From Hydrogenophilus thermoluteolus (GTDB lineage: Bacteria; Pseudomonadota; Gammaproteobacteria; Burkholderiales; Rhodocyclaceae), in NCBI RefSeq assembly GCF_003574215.1, contig NZ_AP018558.1:778001-842000 (forward strand): 64,000 nucleotides of DNA, read 5' to 3'. Both the position numbers and the translations under genes were made by a program. Below are positions 41,290-50,809 of the stretch, piece by piece. A model generated the notes under the pieces. The model was given only the letters and a program-made list of their open reading frames with translations, did not search any database and was not told where the DNA came from. Every line of letters begins with the position of its first letter. Position 1 is the first letter of the stretch.

Positions 41290-42512
41290 TGAAGGTCTGG
41301 ACCGCGTTGTGGCCTCGAGAACGCCAAGCGGTGGAAACGAAGCTGCCCACTCACGTTTGGCTCCCGGCGCAGTTGCGCCCCTACTTCGACCGGCCTGGCG
41401 CACCTGACCCGTTGCTGCTCTGGCCAACGCTTTTGCTTGTCAGTTGGGGCCTGGTGATGGTCTATTCGGCAAGCATCGCGGTGGCTGCGGAACAGTACGG
41501 GACCCCCTATTTCTTCTTGATTCGGCAGCTAGTCTTCGTTGCGATCGGTTTGGGCGTGGCGTGGTGGACCTATCGCTTGCCGTTGCGCTGGTGGGAAAGG
41601 AATAGTCGCTGGCTTTTTGCGGCGTCGCTCGTCTTGCTTGTCCTGGTGCTGATCCCTGGGATCGGGAAAACGGTCAATGGGGCGCAGCGATGGATTGCGC
41701 TGGGGCCGCTCAATCTCCAACCTGCAGAGATCGTCAAATTCACGATCGCGCTTTTTGCCGCCAACTACACCGTGCACCATTTCCATGCGATGGAGCGCTT
41801 CTTTGCCGGGTTTTTCCCGTTTTTGCTCATGGTCGCGGCGGTCGGTTCGTTGCTGCTTTGGCAACCCGATTTCGGCTCGCTCGTGGTGGTGAGCGCAGTG
41901 GCGTTTGGCATCCTTTTCATGGGCGGGCTCAGTTGGCGAATCGTCGGGTTACTCATAGCCGCGGCGCTTTTGTTGTTTGCCGCGTTGGTCGTCGTCTCCC
42001 CCTACCGGATGCAGCGATTCGTGGCGTTTCTTGATCCGTGGTCGGACCCGTTGGGGAAAGGGTATCAATTGACCCATGCCCTGATCGCCTTCGGTCGTGG
42101 GGAATGGTTGGGGGTTGGCTTGGGCGGCAGCATCGAAAAACTCTTCTATTTGCCCGAAGCGCACACCGATTTCATTCTGGCCGTGATCGGTGAGGAGTTG
42201 GGCTGGTTGGGGGTTGTGACCGTGGTGCTCCTGTTTGCGGTCTTGGTTTGGCGTATGGTGGACGTGGGGCGACGGCTGGTGCAGGTGGAGGCCTATTTCG
42301 CCGGTTTGGCCGTGATCGGCGTGGCGCTCGGCGTTGGTGTGCAGGCAGCGATCAACATGGGGGTCAATGTCGGATTGTTGCCGACGAAAGGGCTCGCGCT
42401 GCCGTTCATGAGTTACGGCGGTTCGGCACTGGTGATGAACCTGCTCGCGGTGGCGTTCGTGATGCGGGCAGAATGGGAGTTGCGATCGTTATGTCGTCGG
42501 AACCCCGTGTAG
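41289..42512 (+). CDS. ftsW: Septal peptidoglycan polymerase FtsW (SEDS family)
   Basis: FtsW is the glycosyltransferase that works with FtsI at the septum. The 407-residue protein has a cytoplasmic N-terminus of about 45 residues, ten membrane helices, and SEDS motifs: GLVMVYSASIAVA, NGAQRWIALGPLNLQPAEIVKF, the DPLGKGYQLTHALIAFGRGEWLGVGLG loop, LPEAHTDFILAVIGEE, and LPTKGLALPFMSYGGSALV. It shares one base with the murD stop (TGATG) and overlaps murG by 22. Confidence 0.97.
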   Translation: MKVWTALWPRERQAVETKLPTHVWLPAQLRPYFDRPGAPDPLLLWPTLLLVSWGLVMVYSASIAVAAEQYGTPYFFLIRQLVFVAIGLGVAWWTYRLPLRWWERNSRWLFAASLVLLVLVLIPGIGKTVNGAQRWIALGPLNLQPAEIVKFTIALFAANYTVHHFHAMERFFAGFFPFLLMVAAVGSLLLWQPDFGSLVVVSAVAFGILFMGGLSWRIVGLLIAAALLLFAALVVVSPYRMQRFVAFLDPWSDPLGKGYQLTHALIAFGRGEWLGVGLGGSIEKLFYLPEAHTDFILAVIGEELGWLGVVTVVLLFAVLVWRMVDVGRRLVQVEAYFAGLAVIGVALGVGVQAAINMGVNVGLLPTKGLALPFMSYGGSALVMNLLAVAFVMRAEWELRSLCRRNPV

Positions 42513-43564
42513 CTGCGCTTGCCGCCGGCGGGACAGGCGGACACATCTTTCCGGCACTTGCGGTCGCGCACGCGCTCGAACGCCGCGGCTGGACCGTGGT
42601 TTGGCTGGGGAATTCGGCTGGGCTGGAAGCGAAAATTGCGGCGGAAAACGGGATTGCGTTTTATGACGTGGCGTTCGGTCAGGTGCGGGGTAAAGGGTGG
42701 CGCCGTTGGTTGTCGTTGCCCGTGGCGCTTGGTAAAGCAACGGGGCGGGCAGTTCGGGGGTTGCGCGCCCATCGGGTTTCTGCGGTCGCAACGTTCGGAG
42801 GATACGTCTCGGTTCCCGCTGCGCTCGCGGCCAAACGGTTGCGGTTGCCACTGGTGATCCATGAGCAGAACGCGCGCGCGGGGCTGGCCAACCGGGTGCT
42901 CGCGCCACTTGCCAGCCGCGTGTTGACCGCGTTTTCCAATGGGTTGCGCCGCGCAGAAGTGGTGGGAAACCCGGTCCGCGATGCGATCGTCGCGCAACCG
43001 GAGCCATCGCTGCGCTATCGTGACCGGGAAGGGCCGTTGCGCCTTTTGGTGTTGGGCGGTAGCCTGGGGGCGCAGCGGCTCAACCGACTGGTTCCGGTTG
43101 CGCTTCGGTTGCTGGCGCCCTCGGAACGCCCGTTGGTGCGCCACCAAACGGGGGAACGCGATTACGAGGCAACGCTGGCTGCCTACCGCGATGCGGGTGT
43201 GACCGCACAGTGCGAACCGTTCATCGTCGAGATGGGGGCGGCGTTGGCGGGAAGCGACTGGGTTGTGTGTCGTGCGGGTGCGATGACGGTCTCTGAAGTG
43301 GCGGCGGTTGGGGTTGCGGCCCATTTTGTTCCCTATCCGTACGCCGTCGATGATCATCAATACGCGAACGCCCAATGGCTGGTGGCGCAGGATGCGGCGC
43401 TGGTAACGCGCGAGGCCGATTTGACGCCGGAGCGGTTGGCCGATTGGTTGCGTCACGCTTCGCGAGCCGACGCGGCCCGCATCGCGCAGCGAGCCTACGC
43501 GTTGGGTATCCGTGACGCCCAAGTGCGTATCGCTCAAGTGATCGAGGAGATAACCGACCGATGA
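42491..43564 (+). CDS. murG: UDP-GlcNAc:lipid I N-acetylglucosaminyltransferase
   Basis: MurG converts lipid I to lipid II at the inner face of the membrane. The 357-residue GT-B protein has [18 protein letters not shown] at the start, [57 protein letters not shown] and the donor motif [15 protein letters not shown]. The ATG at 42491 gives the canonical N-terminus; the ftsW stop lies 22 bases inside it. Confidence 0.97.
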   Translation: MSSEPRVAALAAGGTGGHIFPALAVAHALERRGWTVVWLGNSAGLEAKIAAENGIAFYDVAFGQVRGKGWRRWLSLPVALGKATGRAVRGLRAHRVSAVATFGGYVSVPAALAAKRLRLPLVIHEQNARAGLANRVLAPLASRVLTAFSNGLRRAEVVGNPVRDAIVAQPEPSLRYRDREGPLRLLVLGGSLGAQRLNRLVPVALRLLAPSERPLVRHQTGERDYEATLAAYRDAGVTAQCEPFIVEMGAALAGSDWVVCRAGAMTVSEVAAVGVAAHFVPYPYAVDDHQYANAQWLVAQDAALVTREADLTPERLADWLRHASRADAARIAQRAYALGIRDAQVRIAQVIEEITDR

Positions 43565-44973
43565 AACATCGGGTACGAAAAGTTCATTTCGTAGGCATCG
43601 GCGGTGTTGGCATGAGCGGCATCGCGGAGGTTTTGGTCCAGATGGGGTTTGCGGTGAGCGGCTCCGATCTGACGCTCAGTCCAACGGTCGAACGGTTGCG
43701 CCAAATGGGGGTGACCGTGTTCCTCGGACACGACGCAGCGCACCTTCAGGATGCCGACGCGGTGGTCGTCTCTTCCGCAATCACGCCCGACAACCCCGAG
43801 TGGGTCGAGGCGCGAAAGCGGCGGATTCCGGTCGTGCCGCGTGCCGAAATGTTGGCCGAGCTGATGCGCTTTCGCCAAGGTATTGCGATTGCCGGCACGC
43901 ACGGCAAGACGACCACGACCTCGCTCGTCGCTACCTTGTTGGCCGAAGCCGGACTCGATCCTACTTTCGTGATCGGTGGGCGGCTGTTGGCTGCGGGCAG
44001 TAACGCCAAATTGGGTTCAGGTGCTTATCTCGTCGCGGAAGCGGACGAATCGGACGCCTCTTTCTTGCACCTTTCCCCCGTGATCGCGGTGGTGACCAAC
44101 ATCGACGCCGATCATATGGCCACCTACGGCCACGATTTCGAGCGGTTGAAGGCGCACTTTCTGGAGTTTCTCCACCGCCTGCCGTTTTGGGGGGTCGCGG
44201 TCCTGTGTTGGGACGAAGCGCCGGTGCGCGAAATTGCCCAGCGGTGTAGCCGCGTGGTACTCTCGTATGGGTTCCATCCGGAGGCGATGGTCCAGGCAGA
44301 AGACGTGGTGGTGCGTGACGGCAAAACCCATTTCACGCTGGTGCGCCGCAACGGTCAGGCGCGGCGCACCGCAGTGACGATGTCGCTTCTGGGAACGCAC
44401 AACGTGCGCAACGCGCTCGCGGCGGCTGCGGTGGCGAGTGAATTGGGGGTCGATGACGAAACCATCGCGCGGGGGCTTGCGACGTTTCAGGGAGTTGCCC
44501 GCCGGTTCGAACGCCATGGGTGGTTCGTGCTGACGAATCCAACTGGTGCGCGTGTGCGGTTCGAACTGGTCGACGACTACGGCCACCATCCGCGGGAGCT
44601 CGCCGCAACGATCGAGGCTGCTCGTTTGGCCTATCCAAACCGGCGTCTGATCCTTGTCTTTCAACCCCATCGCTATACCCGCACGCGCGACTGTTTCGAC
44701 GACTTCGCCCAGGTGCTTTCCGAGGTAGATGGTTTGGTCTTGACCGAAGTCTATCCGGCGGGCGAAGAGCCGATCCCGGCAGCCGACGGCCGAGCGCTCG
44801 CTCGTGCCGTTCGGTTGCGCGGACGGGTCGAACCGGTTTTCGTCGATGCGATCGACGGGATTCCTGAGGCGCTTGCCGCGGTGGTCCAAGACCACGATCT
44901 CGTGCTCAGTATGGGGGCGGGGTCGATCGGGACGTTGCCCCGCTTGCTGGCACCTTACGCGGAGCAGGCATGA
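43561..44973 (+). CDS. murC: UDP-MurNAc:L-alanine ligase
   Basis: MurC adds the first stem-peptide residue. The 470-residue protein shows [19 protein letters not shown]-loop [55 protein letters not shown] and [25 protein letters not shown] and DESDASFL separate it from the Mpl at 13.7 kb. It overlaps murG and ddl by ATGA at each end. Confidence 0.97.
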   Translation: MKHRVRKVHFVGIGGVGMSGIAEVLVQMGFAVSGSDLTLSPTVERLRQMGVTVFLGHDAAHLQDADAVVVSSAITPDNPEWVEARKRRIPVVPRAEMLAELMRFRQGIAIAGTHGKTTTTSLVATLLAEAGLDPTFVIGGRLLAAGSNAKLGSGAYLVAEADESDASFLHLSPVIAVVTNIDADHMATYGHDFERLKAHFLEFLHRLPFWGVAVLCWDEAPVREIAQRCSRVVLSYGFHPEAMVQAEDVVVRDGKTHFTLVRRNGQARRTAVTMSLLGTHNVRNALAAAAVASELGVDDETIARGLATFQGVARRFERHGWFVLTNPTGARVRFELVDDYGHHPRELAATIEAARLAYPNRRLILVFQPHRYTRTRDCFDDFAQVLSEVDGLVLTEVYPAGEEPIPAADGRALARAVRLRGRVEPVFVDAIDGIPEALAAVVQDHDLVLSMGAGSIGTLPRLLAPYAEQA

Positions 44974-45920
44974 TGCGCGAACGGATAGCCGTTTTGATGG
45001 GCGGGGCGTCCGCGGAACGGACGATTTCGCTCCGCTCCGGAAATGCCGTGTGTGCGGCGCTTACCCGAGCGGGGTTTGACGTGGTCCCGTTCGATCCCAA
45101 ACTGCGCGACTGGCCGGAGTTGACGCAGGAAGGGGTTACCAAGGCGTTCGTCGTCCTGCACGGACGGGGGGGCGAAGATGGGACCGCGCAAGCGATACTC
45201 GAGTGGTTGCGCATTCCCTATACGGGAAGTGGTGTGTTAGCAAGCGCGCTGGCCATGGACAAATGGCGGACCAAGCTCGTTTGGCAGGCGGTGGGATTGC
45301 CGGTGATTCCTGGGATTCGCGTGACACGGGATGCGTGGCAGCGAGATGCCGACGCCGTGCTCGACACGGTGCGGGAAGCGGTTCCGGCACCGTGGTTCGT
45401 CAAGCCGGTCCATGAGGGTTCGAGCGTTGGGGCGGGGGCTGCTGCGAATCGGGACGCACTGGTTACGCGCATCGAAGCGGCGTTGGCGTACGACGACGAC
45501 GTGCTCGTCGAGCAGCAGGTGCGGGGTCGGGAATTGACCGTGGCGTTCCTCGGCGATGAGGTCTTGCCTGTGATCGAGATCGAAGCGCCCGAAGGCAATT
45601 ACGATTTTCACCACAAATATGAGAGTAGCGATACGCGCTACCATTGCCCGGCACCCCTTCCGGAGTCGATCTTGCGGGGATTGGAAACGCTCGTTGTGCA
45701 GGCGCGCGACGCATTGGGTTGTGAAGGATGGGGCCGTGTCGATCTTCTCTGGGACGGGAGCGAGGCGAAATTGCTCGAAATGAATACGGCGCCCGGTATG
45801 ACCGACCATTCGTTGGTCCCGATGGCGGCGCGTGCCGTGTGTCTGGATTTCGACCAACTCTGTGTGCGCATTCTCGAAACGGCGCGGCTCAAAGGGGGCT
45901 TTTCGTGCGCGCACGGTTGA
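44970..45920 (+). CDS. ddl: D-alanine:D-alanine ligase
   Basis: It makes the D-Ala-D-Ala used by MurF. The 316-residue ATP-grasp protein has [66 protein letters not shown], and [16 protein letters not shown] (metal/substrate site, in which N and G match Ddl). It is a DdlB-type short form, as usual in the dcw cluster. It overlaps murC by 4 bases and ftsQ by 16. Confidence 0.96.
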   Translation: MMRERIAVLMGGASAERTISLRSGNAVCAALTRAGFDVVPFDPKLRDWPELTQEGVTKAFVVLHGRGGEDGTAQAILEWLRIPYTGSGVLASALAMDKWRTKLVWQAVGLPVIPGIRVTRDAWQRDADAVLDTVREAVPAPWFVKPVHEGSSVGAGAAANRDALVTRIEAALAYDDDVLVEQQVRGRELTVAFLGDEVLPVIEIEAPEGNYDFHHKYESSDTRYHCPAPLPESILRGLETLVVQARDALGCEGWGRVDLLWDGSEAKLLEMNTAPGMTDHSLVPMAARAVCLDFDQLCVRILETARLKGGFSCAHG

Positions 45921-46684
45921 GTGGCGTGCAACGGTGGCGGTTGGGCGCGAAAGTTGCGTTCGCAGGGGCGTTGCTCGTCTGGGGGCTTGGCTTGTTGGCT
46001 CTGGTGCGGGAGCGGCTCTTCGTGCCGGTTCGAGAGGTTGCGCTGATGGTGGCCGAAGGGTCGGTTGCCCAGATCGATCCGGAACAGGTGGTCGAGACGG
46101 TGACGCAGCAGGTGCGCGGGCAGGCGCTCTGGGAAGTCGATCTGATCCGCATCGAGCGGCAATTGAAGGCGTTTCCCGTCGTCGATCGGGTTCGGGTGGA
46201 GCGCGTTTGGCCGGACCGACTGGTGATCGAGTTGGCGTTGCGCAAACCGGTATTGCGCTGGCGCAATTTGGATGACGGCACATGGCGCTGGATCGACGCG
46301 CAAGGGCGCCCATTCCAAGATCGGCTTTCCCCCGAAAATGGCGAAGAGATTTGGCTTGCCGCACACGAGGCGCAATTGGTCGACGCGTTTCGCAACCTTC
46401 GAGTGGTTGCACCAGTCTTGCCCGATACGTTACACCTCAGCGGAATCACGCTGTCCCCATTGGGTGCGATCACGGTGACCTTCGTCGAACCCGTCGAATG
46501 GTTCCTGGGAACCGTCGCCTCACCTGCAGCAGCGAAACAGCGGGTGGCGTGGCTGAGCCAGCGTTGGCCGCAGTTGGTCAGCCGTTTGGGGGCGATGCCA
46601 ACCCGCGTCGACTTGCGCCACGATCAGGCTTTCGCGGTCTCGTTACCCCCTGCGCCCGCAGCCGAACAGGATAGACACGGATGA
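45905..46684 (+). CDS. ftsQ: Cell division protein FtsQ
   Basis: FtsQ is a bitopic inner membrane scaffold for FtsB and FtsL. The 259-residue protein has a short basic cytoplasmic tail, one membrane helix (VAFAGALLVWGLGLLALV, near 17-34), a POTRA domain (near 40-110, ending in VDRVRVERVWPDRLVIEL) and the FtsQ C-terminal domain. The GTG start at 45905 is chosen for AGGGGG 6 bases upstream and for giving the usual length; the frame is open further upstream but that lies in ddl. It overlaps ftsA as ATGA. Confidence 0.93.
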   Translation: MRARLSGVQRWRLGAKVAFAGALLVWGLGLLALVRERLFVPVREVALMVAEGSVAQIDPEQVVETVTQQVRGQALWEVDLIRIERQLKAFPVVDRVRVERVWPDRLVIELALRKPVLRWRNLDDGTWRWIDAQGRPFQDRLSPENGEEIWLAAHEAQLVDAFRNLRVVAPVLPDTLHLSGITLSPLGAITVTFVEPVEWFLGTVASPAAAKQRVAWLSQRWPQLVSRLGAMPTRVDLRHDQAFAVSLPPAPAAEQDRHG

Positions 46685-47898
46685 GCGAACGGACAGCCCC
46701 TTTTCTTGCCCTCGATATCGGTACCGCGAAAACCGTAGCGGTCGTAGCACGCCGACGCCCCGAGGGGGGCGTCGACGTCTTGCACCTGGTCGAAGTGCCC
46801 ACAGGGATGGGGTTGCGGCACGGCATGGTCGTCAATATCGACGCCACGTTGGCCGTGGTTGCTCGCGTTGCCGAAACGTTGCAAGAGAAAATCGAAACGA
46901 ACTTTTCGGAGGTACGCGCGACGATCAGCGGCGCACACCTCGCTTGCTTGGACAACGAAGGGATCGTGCCCGTGCACGGTGCGGAAGTCTCCGAACAGGA
47001 TGTCGCGCGCGTCTTGGAGGCCGCCAAACAGCTGCCGCTTGCCGAAGATCGCCAATTGTTGCACGCGCTGGTGCAGGAGTTCGTACTCGACGATCTGGGC
47101 GGAATCGCGAACCCGGTGGGGATGAGCGGACGAAAACTGGCGGTACGGGTGCATGTCGTCACCGGATTGAAGAGCGCAACGCACAATTTGGTGAAATGTA
47201 TTCGTCGCGCGGGGTTGAATTTGACCACGTTGATGGTGCAAGGGCTGGCTGCGGCGCAAGCGGTGCTTACCGAAGACGAAAAAGCGCTGGGCGTGTTGCT
47301 CCTCGATATCGGCGCCGGGACGACCGATATGGTGGTCTATGCGCAAGGAGCGGTTCGGTATTGCACCGCGTTGCCGCTGGGTGGGGATCGCATCACCCAT
47401 GACATCGCGATGGCGCTGCGCACCCCCGCTGCCGACGCGGAACGGCTCAAATGTGCGTACGGCGCGGCATCCTACGACTGGGTGGCGATGGATGAGTTCG
47501 TCGATGCCCCGGCGATTGGCGACCGCCCCCCGCGGCGTTTGGCGCGGCAGCGGCTCGTCGACGTGATCCACCCGCGCGTCGAGGAGATTTTCGAAATGGC
47601 GTTGGAAACGCTGCGCGAGCAGGGGCTCGAAGAGCAGATCAGCGCCGGCGTAGTCCTGACCGGGGGAAGCGCGAAATTGAGCGGCATTTCGGATCTGGCG
47701 GAAGCCGTTTTCGGAGCACCGGCGCGAGTGGGAATTCCCTATTTGAGCAATGAAGCCGAAAAGTGGGAGGATCCTGCGTATGCTGCGGTCAGTGGTCTGC
47801 TGCACGCACAATGGGGGGATGCTGCGGTTTGGACCAAACGGCGGTCCGGGTGGTTCGCGCAGTTGCTGCGTTGGTTTTTTGGCACAGAAAATCGTTGA
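46681..47898 (+). CDS. ftsA: Cell division protein FtsA
   Basis: FtsA is an actin-like ATPase that tethers FtsZ to the membrane. The 405-residue protein has FLALDIGTAKTVAVVA (phosphate 1), an SHS2/1C region, VLLLDIGAGTTDMVVY (phosphate 2), VVLTGGSAKLSGI (adenosine motif), and ends in an amphipathic helix (GWFAQLLRWFFG) for membrane binding. The start overlaps ftsQ. It is followed by ftsZ after 46 bases. Confidence 0.97.
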   Translation: MSERTAPFLALDIGTAKTVAVVARRRPEGGVDVLHLVEVPTGMGLRHGMVVNIDATLAVVARVAETLQEKIETNFSEVRATISGAHLACLDNEGIVPVHGAEVSEQDVARVLEAAKQLPLAEDRQLLHALVQEFVLDDLGGIANPVGMSGRKLAVRVHVVTGLKSATHNLVKCIRRAGLNLTTLMVQGLAAAQAVLTEDEKALGVLLLDIGAGTTDMVVYAQGAVRYCTALPLGGDRITHDIAMALRTPAADAERLKCAYGAASYDWVAMDEFVDAPAIGDRPPRRLARQRLVDVIHPRVEEIFEMALETLREQGLEEQISAGVVLTGGSAKLSGISDLAEAVFGAPARVGIPYLSNEAEKWEDPAYAAVSGLLHAQWGDAAVWTKRRSGWFAQLLRWFFGTENR

Positions 47899-47944
47899 TT
47901 GGCGATAAATCGGTTAGAATCGAACAAAGTCAGGGAGAAGGGTC

Positions 47945-49150
47945 ATGGCACTGCACGCATTGGAAGAGGTGGTCGAATCGGCAGAGGCGAAAACAGTCAT
48001 TCGTGTTTTGGGCGTCGGCGGGGCCGGGTGTAACGCGGTCGATCACATGATCCGTGAGGGGGTAGCTGGCGTCGAGTTCGTCGCGATCAACACCGACGCG
48101 CAAGCGCTCTCCCGTGCGCTCGCGCCAACCAAAGTCCAATTGGGACGCAGTGGTCTCGGTGCCGGGTCGAAACCGGAAGCGGGGCGGGAAGCGGCGTTCG
48201 AAAGTCGAGACCAAATCGCCGAAGCGCTCGACGGTGCGCACATGATTTTCATCACCGCCGGGATGGGTGGGGGAACAGGAACCGGTGCGGCGCCTGTGAT
48301 CGCTGAGATCGCGAAAGAGATGGGGATCCTCACCGTTGCGGTGGTCACCAAACCGTTCGAATTCGAAAATCGCGACCGCGTTGCTGAAAGCGGGATCGAA
48401 GAGCTCACGCGCCACGTCGATTCGTTGATTGTGGTCTTGAACGATCGGCTGCTGGAAGTGTTCGGCGACGATGCCCCGTTCGAAGCGTGCTTCAAAGCCG
48501 CCGACGATGTCCTCAAAAACGCAGTTGCCGGGATCGCCGAAATCATCAATGTTCCCGGTATGGTGAACGTCGACTTCCAAGACGTGCGCACCGCGATGGC
48601 GGAGATGGGACGGGCGATGATGGGTTCGGCAGAGGCAAGCGGAGTCGATCGGGCCCGCGTCGCCGCCGAACAGGCAGCGGTGAGCCCGCTCCTTGAGGGG
48701 ACCGAACTCTCTGGCGCTCGGTGTGTCTTGATCAACATCACCGCAAGCCGCAGCTCGCTCAAGATGAGCGAAGTGCGTGACGCCGTGCGGGCGATTCAGG
48801 GTTATGCCGCGCCGGAGGCGTTCGTCAAATACGGCACCGTTTTCGACGACGCGATGGAAGACCGAATTCGGGTCACTGTCGTCGCGACAGGACTGGGGGC
48901 GGGGCGTCGTCAGACTACGTCCGACCTTTGGGAAGAGGCCCGTGCGACGGGTACCTATGGTGCTGCGGCTACGCATGCCGTAGCGCCGAATGGTCGTTCC
49001 GCGAGCGCAGCGGCAGCGGAAGCGAGCAAAGTGATCCGCTCGTCACGTGCCACCGGGCGCAAACCGGTCCGCTCGTTCGCCGAGCAGTTGGCGAGCAAGG
49101 GCATGGACAAACTCGACATCCCTGCGTTCCTGCGCAAACAAAACGACTGA
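47945..49150 (+). CDS. ftsZ: Cell division GTPase FtsZ
   Basis: FtsZ is the tubulin-like GTPase that forms the Z ring. The 401-residue protein has VLGVGGAGCNAVDHMI, the tubulin signature GMGGGTGTGAAPVIAEIA, PFEFENRDRVAESGI, a variable linker (about 320-380), and the conserved C-terminal peptide LDIPAFLRKQ for FtsA and ZipA binding. AGGGAGAAGG is the ribosome site. A TAGAAT at 47915-47920 in the 46-base ftsA-ftsZ gap could be an extra -10 element, but I find no convincing -35. Confidence 0.98.
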   Translation: MALHALEEVVESAEAKTVIRVLGVGGAGCNAVDHMIREGVAGVEFVAINTDAQALSRALAPTKVQLGRSGLGAGSKPEAGREAAFESRDQIAEALDGAHMIFITAGMGGGTGTGAAPVIAEIAKEMGILTVAVVTKPFEFENRDRVAESGIEELTRHVDSLIVVLNDRLLEVFGDDAPFEACFKAADDVLKNAVAGIAEIINVPGMVNVDFQDVRTAMAEMGRAMMGSAEASGVDRARVAAEQAAVSPLLEGTELSGARCVLINITASRSSLKMSEVRDAVRAIQGYAAPEAFVKYGTVFDDAMEDRIRVTVVATGLGAGRRQTTSDLWEEARATGTYGAAATHAVAPNGRSASAAAAEASKVIRSSRATGRKPVRSFAEQLASKGMDKLDIPAFLRKQND

Positions 49151-49163
49151 ACGGGGCGCGTCC

Positions 49164-50111
49164 GTGATCCCGCAACGAACGCTCGCTCGTCCCGTCCAGA
49201 CCGTTGGCGTGGGATTGCACAGTGGAGCCAAGGTCGCGTTGCGTCTGCTCCCGGCTCCCCCAGATGCCGGAATTCGATTCGTACGGATCGACCATTCCCC
49301 CGCGGTGGAGATCCCCATTTCCGCCGACGCGGTGGCGGAGACCCGTCTCTGCACCGGAATTCGTCGCGGGGATGTCGGGGTGGGAACGATCGAGCACCTC
49401 CTCTCTGCGCTTGCAGGGGTGGGTGTCGACAATGTTACGATCAAACTCGATGGCCCCGAAGTGCCGATCATGGATGGCAGCGCGGCGCCGTTCGTCTTGT
49501 TGCTTCTGGAGGCAGGGACGGTCGCACAATCGGTACCACGCCGTTTTGTCCGCGTGAAGCGTCCGGTTGTGGTCGAGGATGGCGACAAATGGGCGCGGTT
49601 GGAGCCGTTCGACGGGTTCCGGCTTTCGTTTCAGATCGAATTCGACCATCCAGCGATCGCCGCGTCGAAGACGGAAGCGGTCGTCGATTTTGCCGAAGAG
49701 AGCTACTTGCGCGCGGTGGCGCGTGCCCGTACGTTCGGTTTCGTCCATGAGGTCGAGCAGTTGCGCCAGATGGGGCTTGCGCGCGGTGGCAGCCTGGAGA
49801 ACGCCGTGGTGCTCGACGAATTTCGGGTGCTCAATCCCGGCGGCCTACGGAGTCCCGATGAGTTCGTCCGCCACAAGATCCTCGACGCGATTGGGGATCT
49901 CTACGTGCTGGGGCACCCGCTGCTTGCCCATTACCGCGCGTACAAATCGGGGCATGCGCTCAACAACCGGCTTTTGCGCGCGCTTCTGGCCGACCAAACT
50001 GCGTGGGAGTGGGTGACCTTTACCGATTCCAGCTCCGCGGGTCATCGCGTTGGCTGGCCCCATCGCCGCCCCTCCCTCCTGCCGATACCTGACGCCGTTC
50101 CGGTTTCTTGA
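49164..50111 (+). CDS. lpxC: UDP-3-O-acyl-N-acetylglucosamine deacetylase
   Basis: LpxC is the committed, zinc-dependent step of lipid A synthesis. The 315-residue protein starts IPQRTLARPVQTVGVGLHSG and has the zinc/catalytic motifs GTIEHLLSALAGVGVDN (zinc His) and, later, HKILDAIGDLYVLG (zinc His and Asp), plus MDGSAAPFV (a common form is MDGSSAPF). The start is GTG at 49164, 13 bases after ftsZ. It closes the division cluster, as in E. coli. Confidence 0.97.
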   Translation: MIPQRTLARPVQTVGVGLHSGAKVALRLLPAPPDAGIRFVRIDHSPAVEIPISADAVAETRLCTGIRRGDVGVGTIEHLLSALAGVGVDNVTIKLDGPEVPIMDGSAAPFVLLLLEAGTVAQSVPRRFVRVKRPVVVEDGDKWARLEPFDGFRLSFQIEFDHPAIAASKTEAVVDFAEESYLRAVARARTFGFVHEVEQLRQMGLARGGSLENAVVLDEFRVLNPGGLRSPDEFVRHKILDAIGDLYVLGHPLLAHYRAYKSGHALNNRLLRALLADQTAWEWVTFTDSSSAGHRVGWPHRRPSLLPIPDAVPVS

Positions 50112-50296
50112 CGGTGATTGCGTTTCGTATCGTCCTCGTCCTCACCGTTTTGGCTGTGCTCGTGGCGCTTGCTGCCTATTTCGTGACCGGTGAGCGGCGG
50201 TGGGTGCGCTGGGCGCTGCGCGGCGCGAGCGTAGGCGGCGCGATCCTGCTTCTCTACTTACTGCTTTTTCTGCTCGAGCGGCTCGTCGCGCTGTGA
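50108..50296 (+). CDS. Small two-helix membrane protein of unknown function
   Basis: It encodes 62 residues that are almost all hydrophobic: helix 1 (VIAFRIVLVLTVLAVLVALAA), a short basic turn (GERRWVRWALRG) and helix 2 (GGAILLLYLLLFLLERLVAL). It begins at TTG 50108, overlapping the lpxC stop, or GTG 50114. Its last 39 bases overlap the end of convergent dciA. It holds the place that secM has in gammaproteobacteria, but has no SecM arrest motif and no signal-peptide cleavage site. It may be a real coupled small protein; coding status is not certain. Confidence 0.5.
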   Translation: MTVIAFRIVLVLTVLAVLVALAAYFVTGERRWVRWALRGASVGGAILLLYLLLFLLERLVAL

Positions 50297-50767
50297 CTGG
50301 GGGCTCGCAGCGGGCGCGTTTTCGGTCGCGCGGCGAAGCCACGCGGTGAGCGATTGTGCCAAGGGGTCGTCTGCGGGAAGTTGCGCGCGCAGCTCGGTGA
50401 GCGCCGCGATCGCAGCTTGGCTCAACCCGCGTGGCGCATGTGCCGGCGCTTGCGGGCGTTGCGCGAGCGTCTGCACGAGCTCTGGCCGCACCCGCCAGCG
50501 GATCGCCGTGACGGCAAAGCCGCGGCGACCCAGTTCCGCGATGAGCGTTGGGGTCATCTGTTTCAATTTCGCGACGACGAGTGCGGACGGACTCATCACC
50601 GTCAATTGTCCCCCCTCGAAGCGGCCGACGCTCAATTGCGCGCACCACTCGGGCGGCAGGATTTCGCTCAGCGCCTGCTGCACTTGCCACAACCATAACC
50701 CTTGACGCTGCAATTCGCGCAGACGCGATTCGCCCGCGAACGCCTCCGGAAGACGCTGAAAGGACAT
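50258..50767 (-). CDS. dciA: DciA-type replicative helicase loader (DUF721)
   Basis: DciA-family proteins load the DnaB helicase in bacteria lacking DnaC. The 169-residue protein begins SFQRLPEAFAGESRLRELQ, has the DUF721 core LWLWQVQQALSEILPPEWCAQLSVGRFEGGQLTVMSPSALVVAKLKQ and a Pro/Ala-rich tail. It lies divergent from secA by 42 bases and convergent with lpxC's small neighbour, the typical betaproteobacterial arrangement. The frame is open far upstream but only as an antisense shadow of secA; the ATG at 50767 is the natural start. Confidence 0.87.
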   Translation of the reverse strand: MSFQRLPEAFAGESRLRELQRQGLWLWQVQQALSEILPPEWCAQLSVGRFEGGQLTVMSPSALVVAKLKQMTPTLIAELGRRGFAVTAIRWRVRPELVQTLAQRPQAPAHAPRGLSQAAIAALTELRAQLPADDPLAQSLTAWLRRATENAPAASPQSQRDEPLEQKKQ

Positions 50768-50809
50768 GATACACTTCACCTTTGACGCGTAATCGCCTTG
50801 GAATGTAGC

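Noticed and set aside
50108..50296. secM homologue
   Set aside because: The position fits, but there is no export signal followed by a mature arrest sequence; the product is two membrane helices, and secA is separated by dciA on the other strand.
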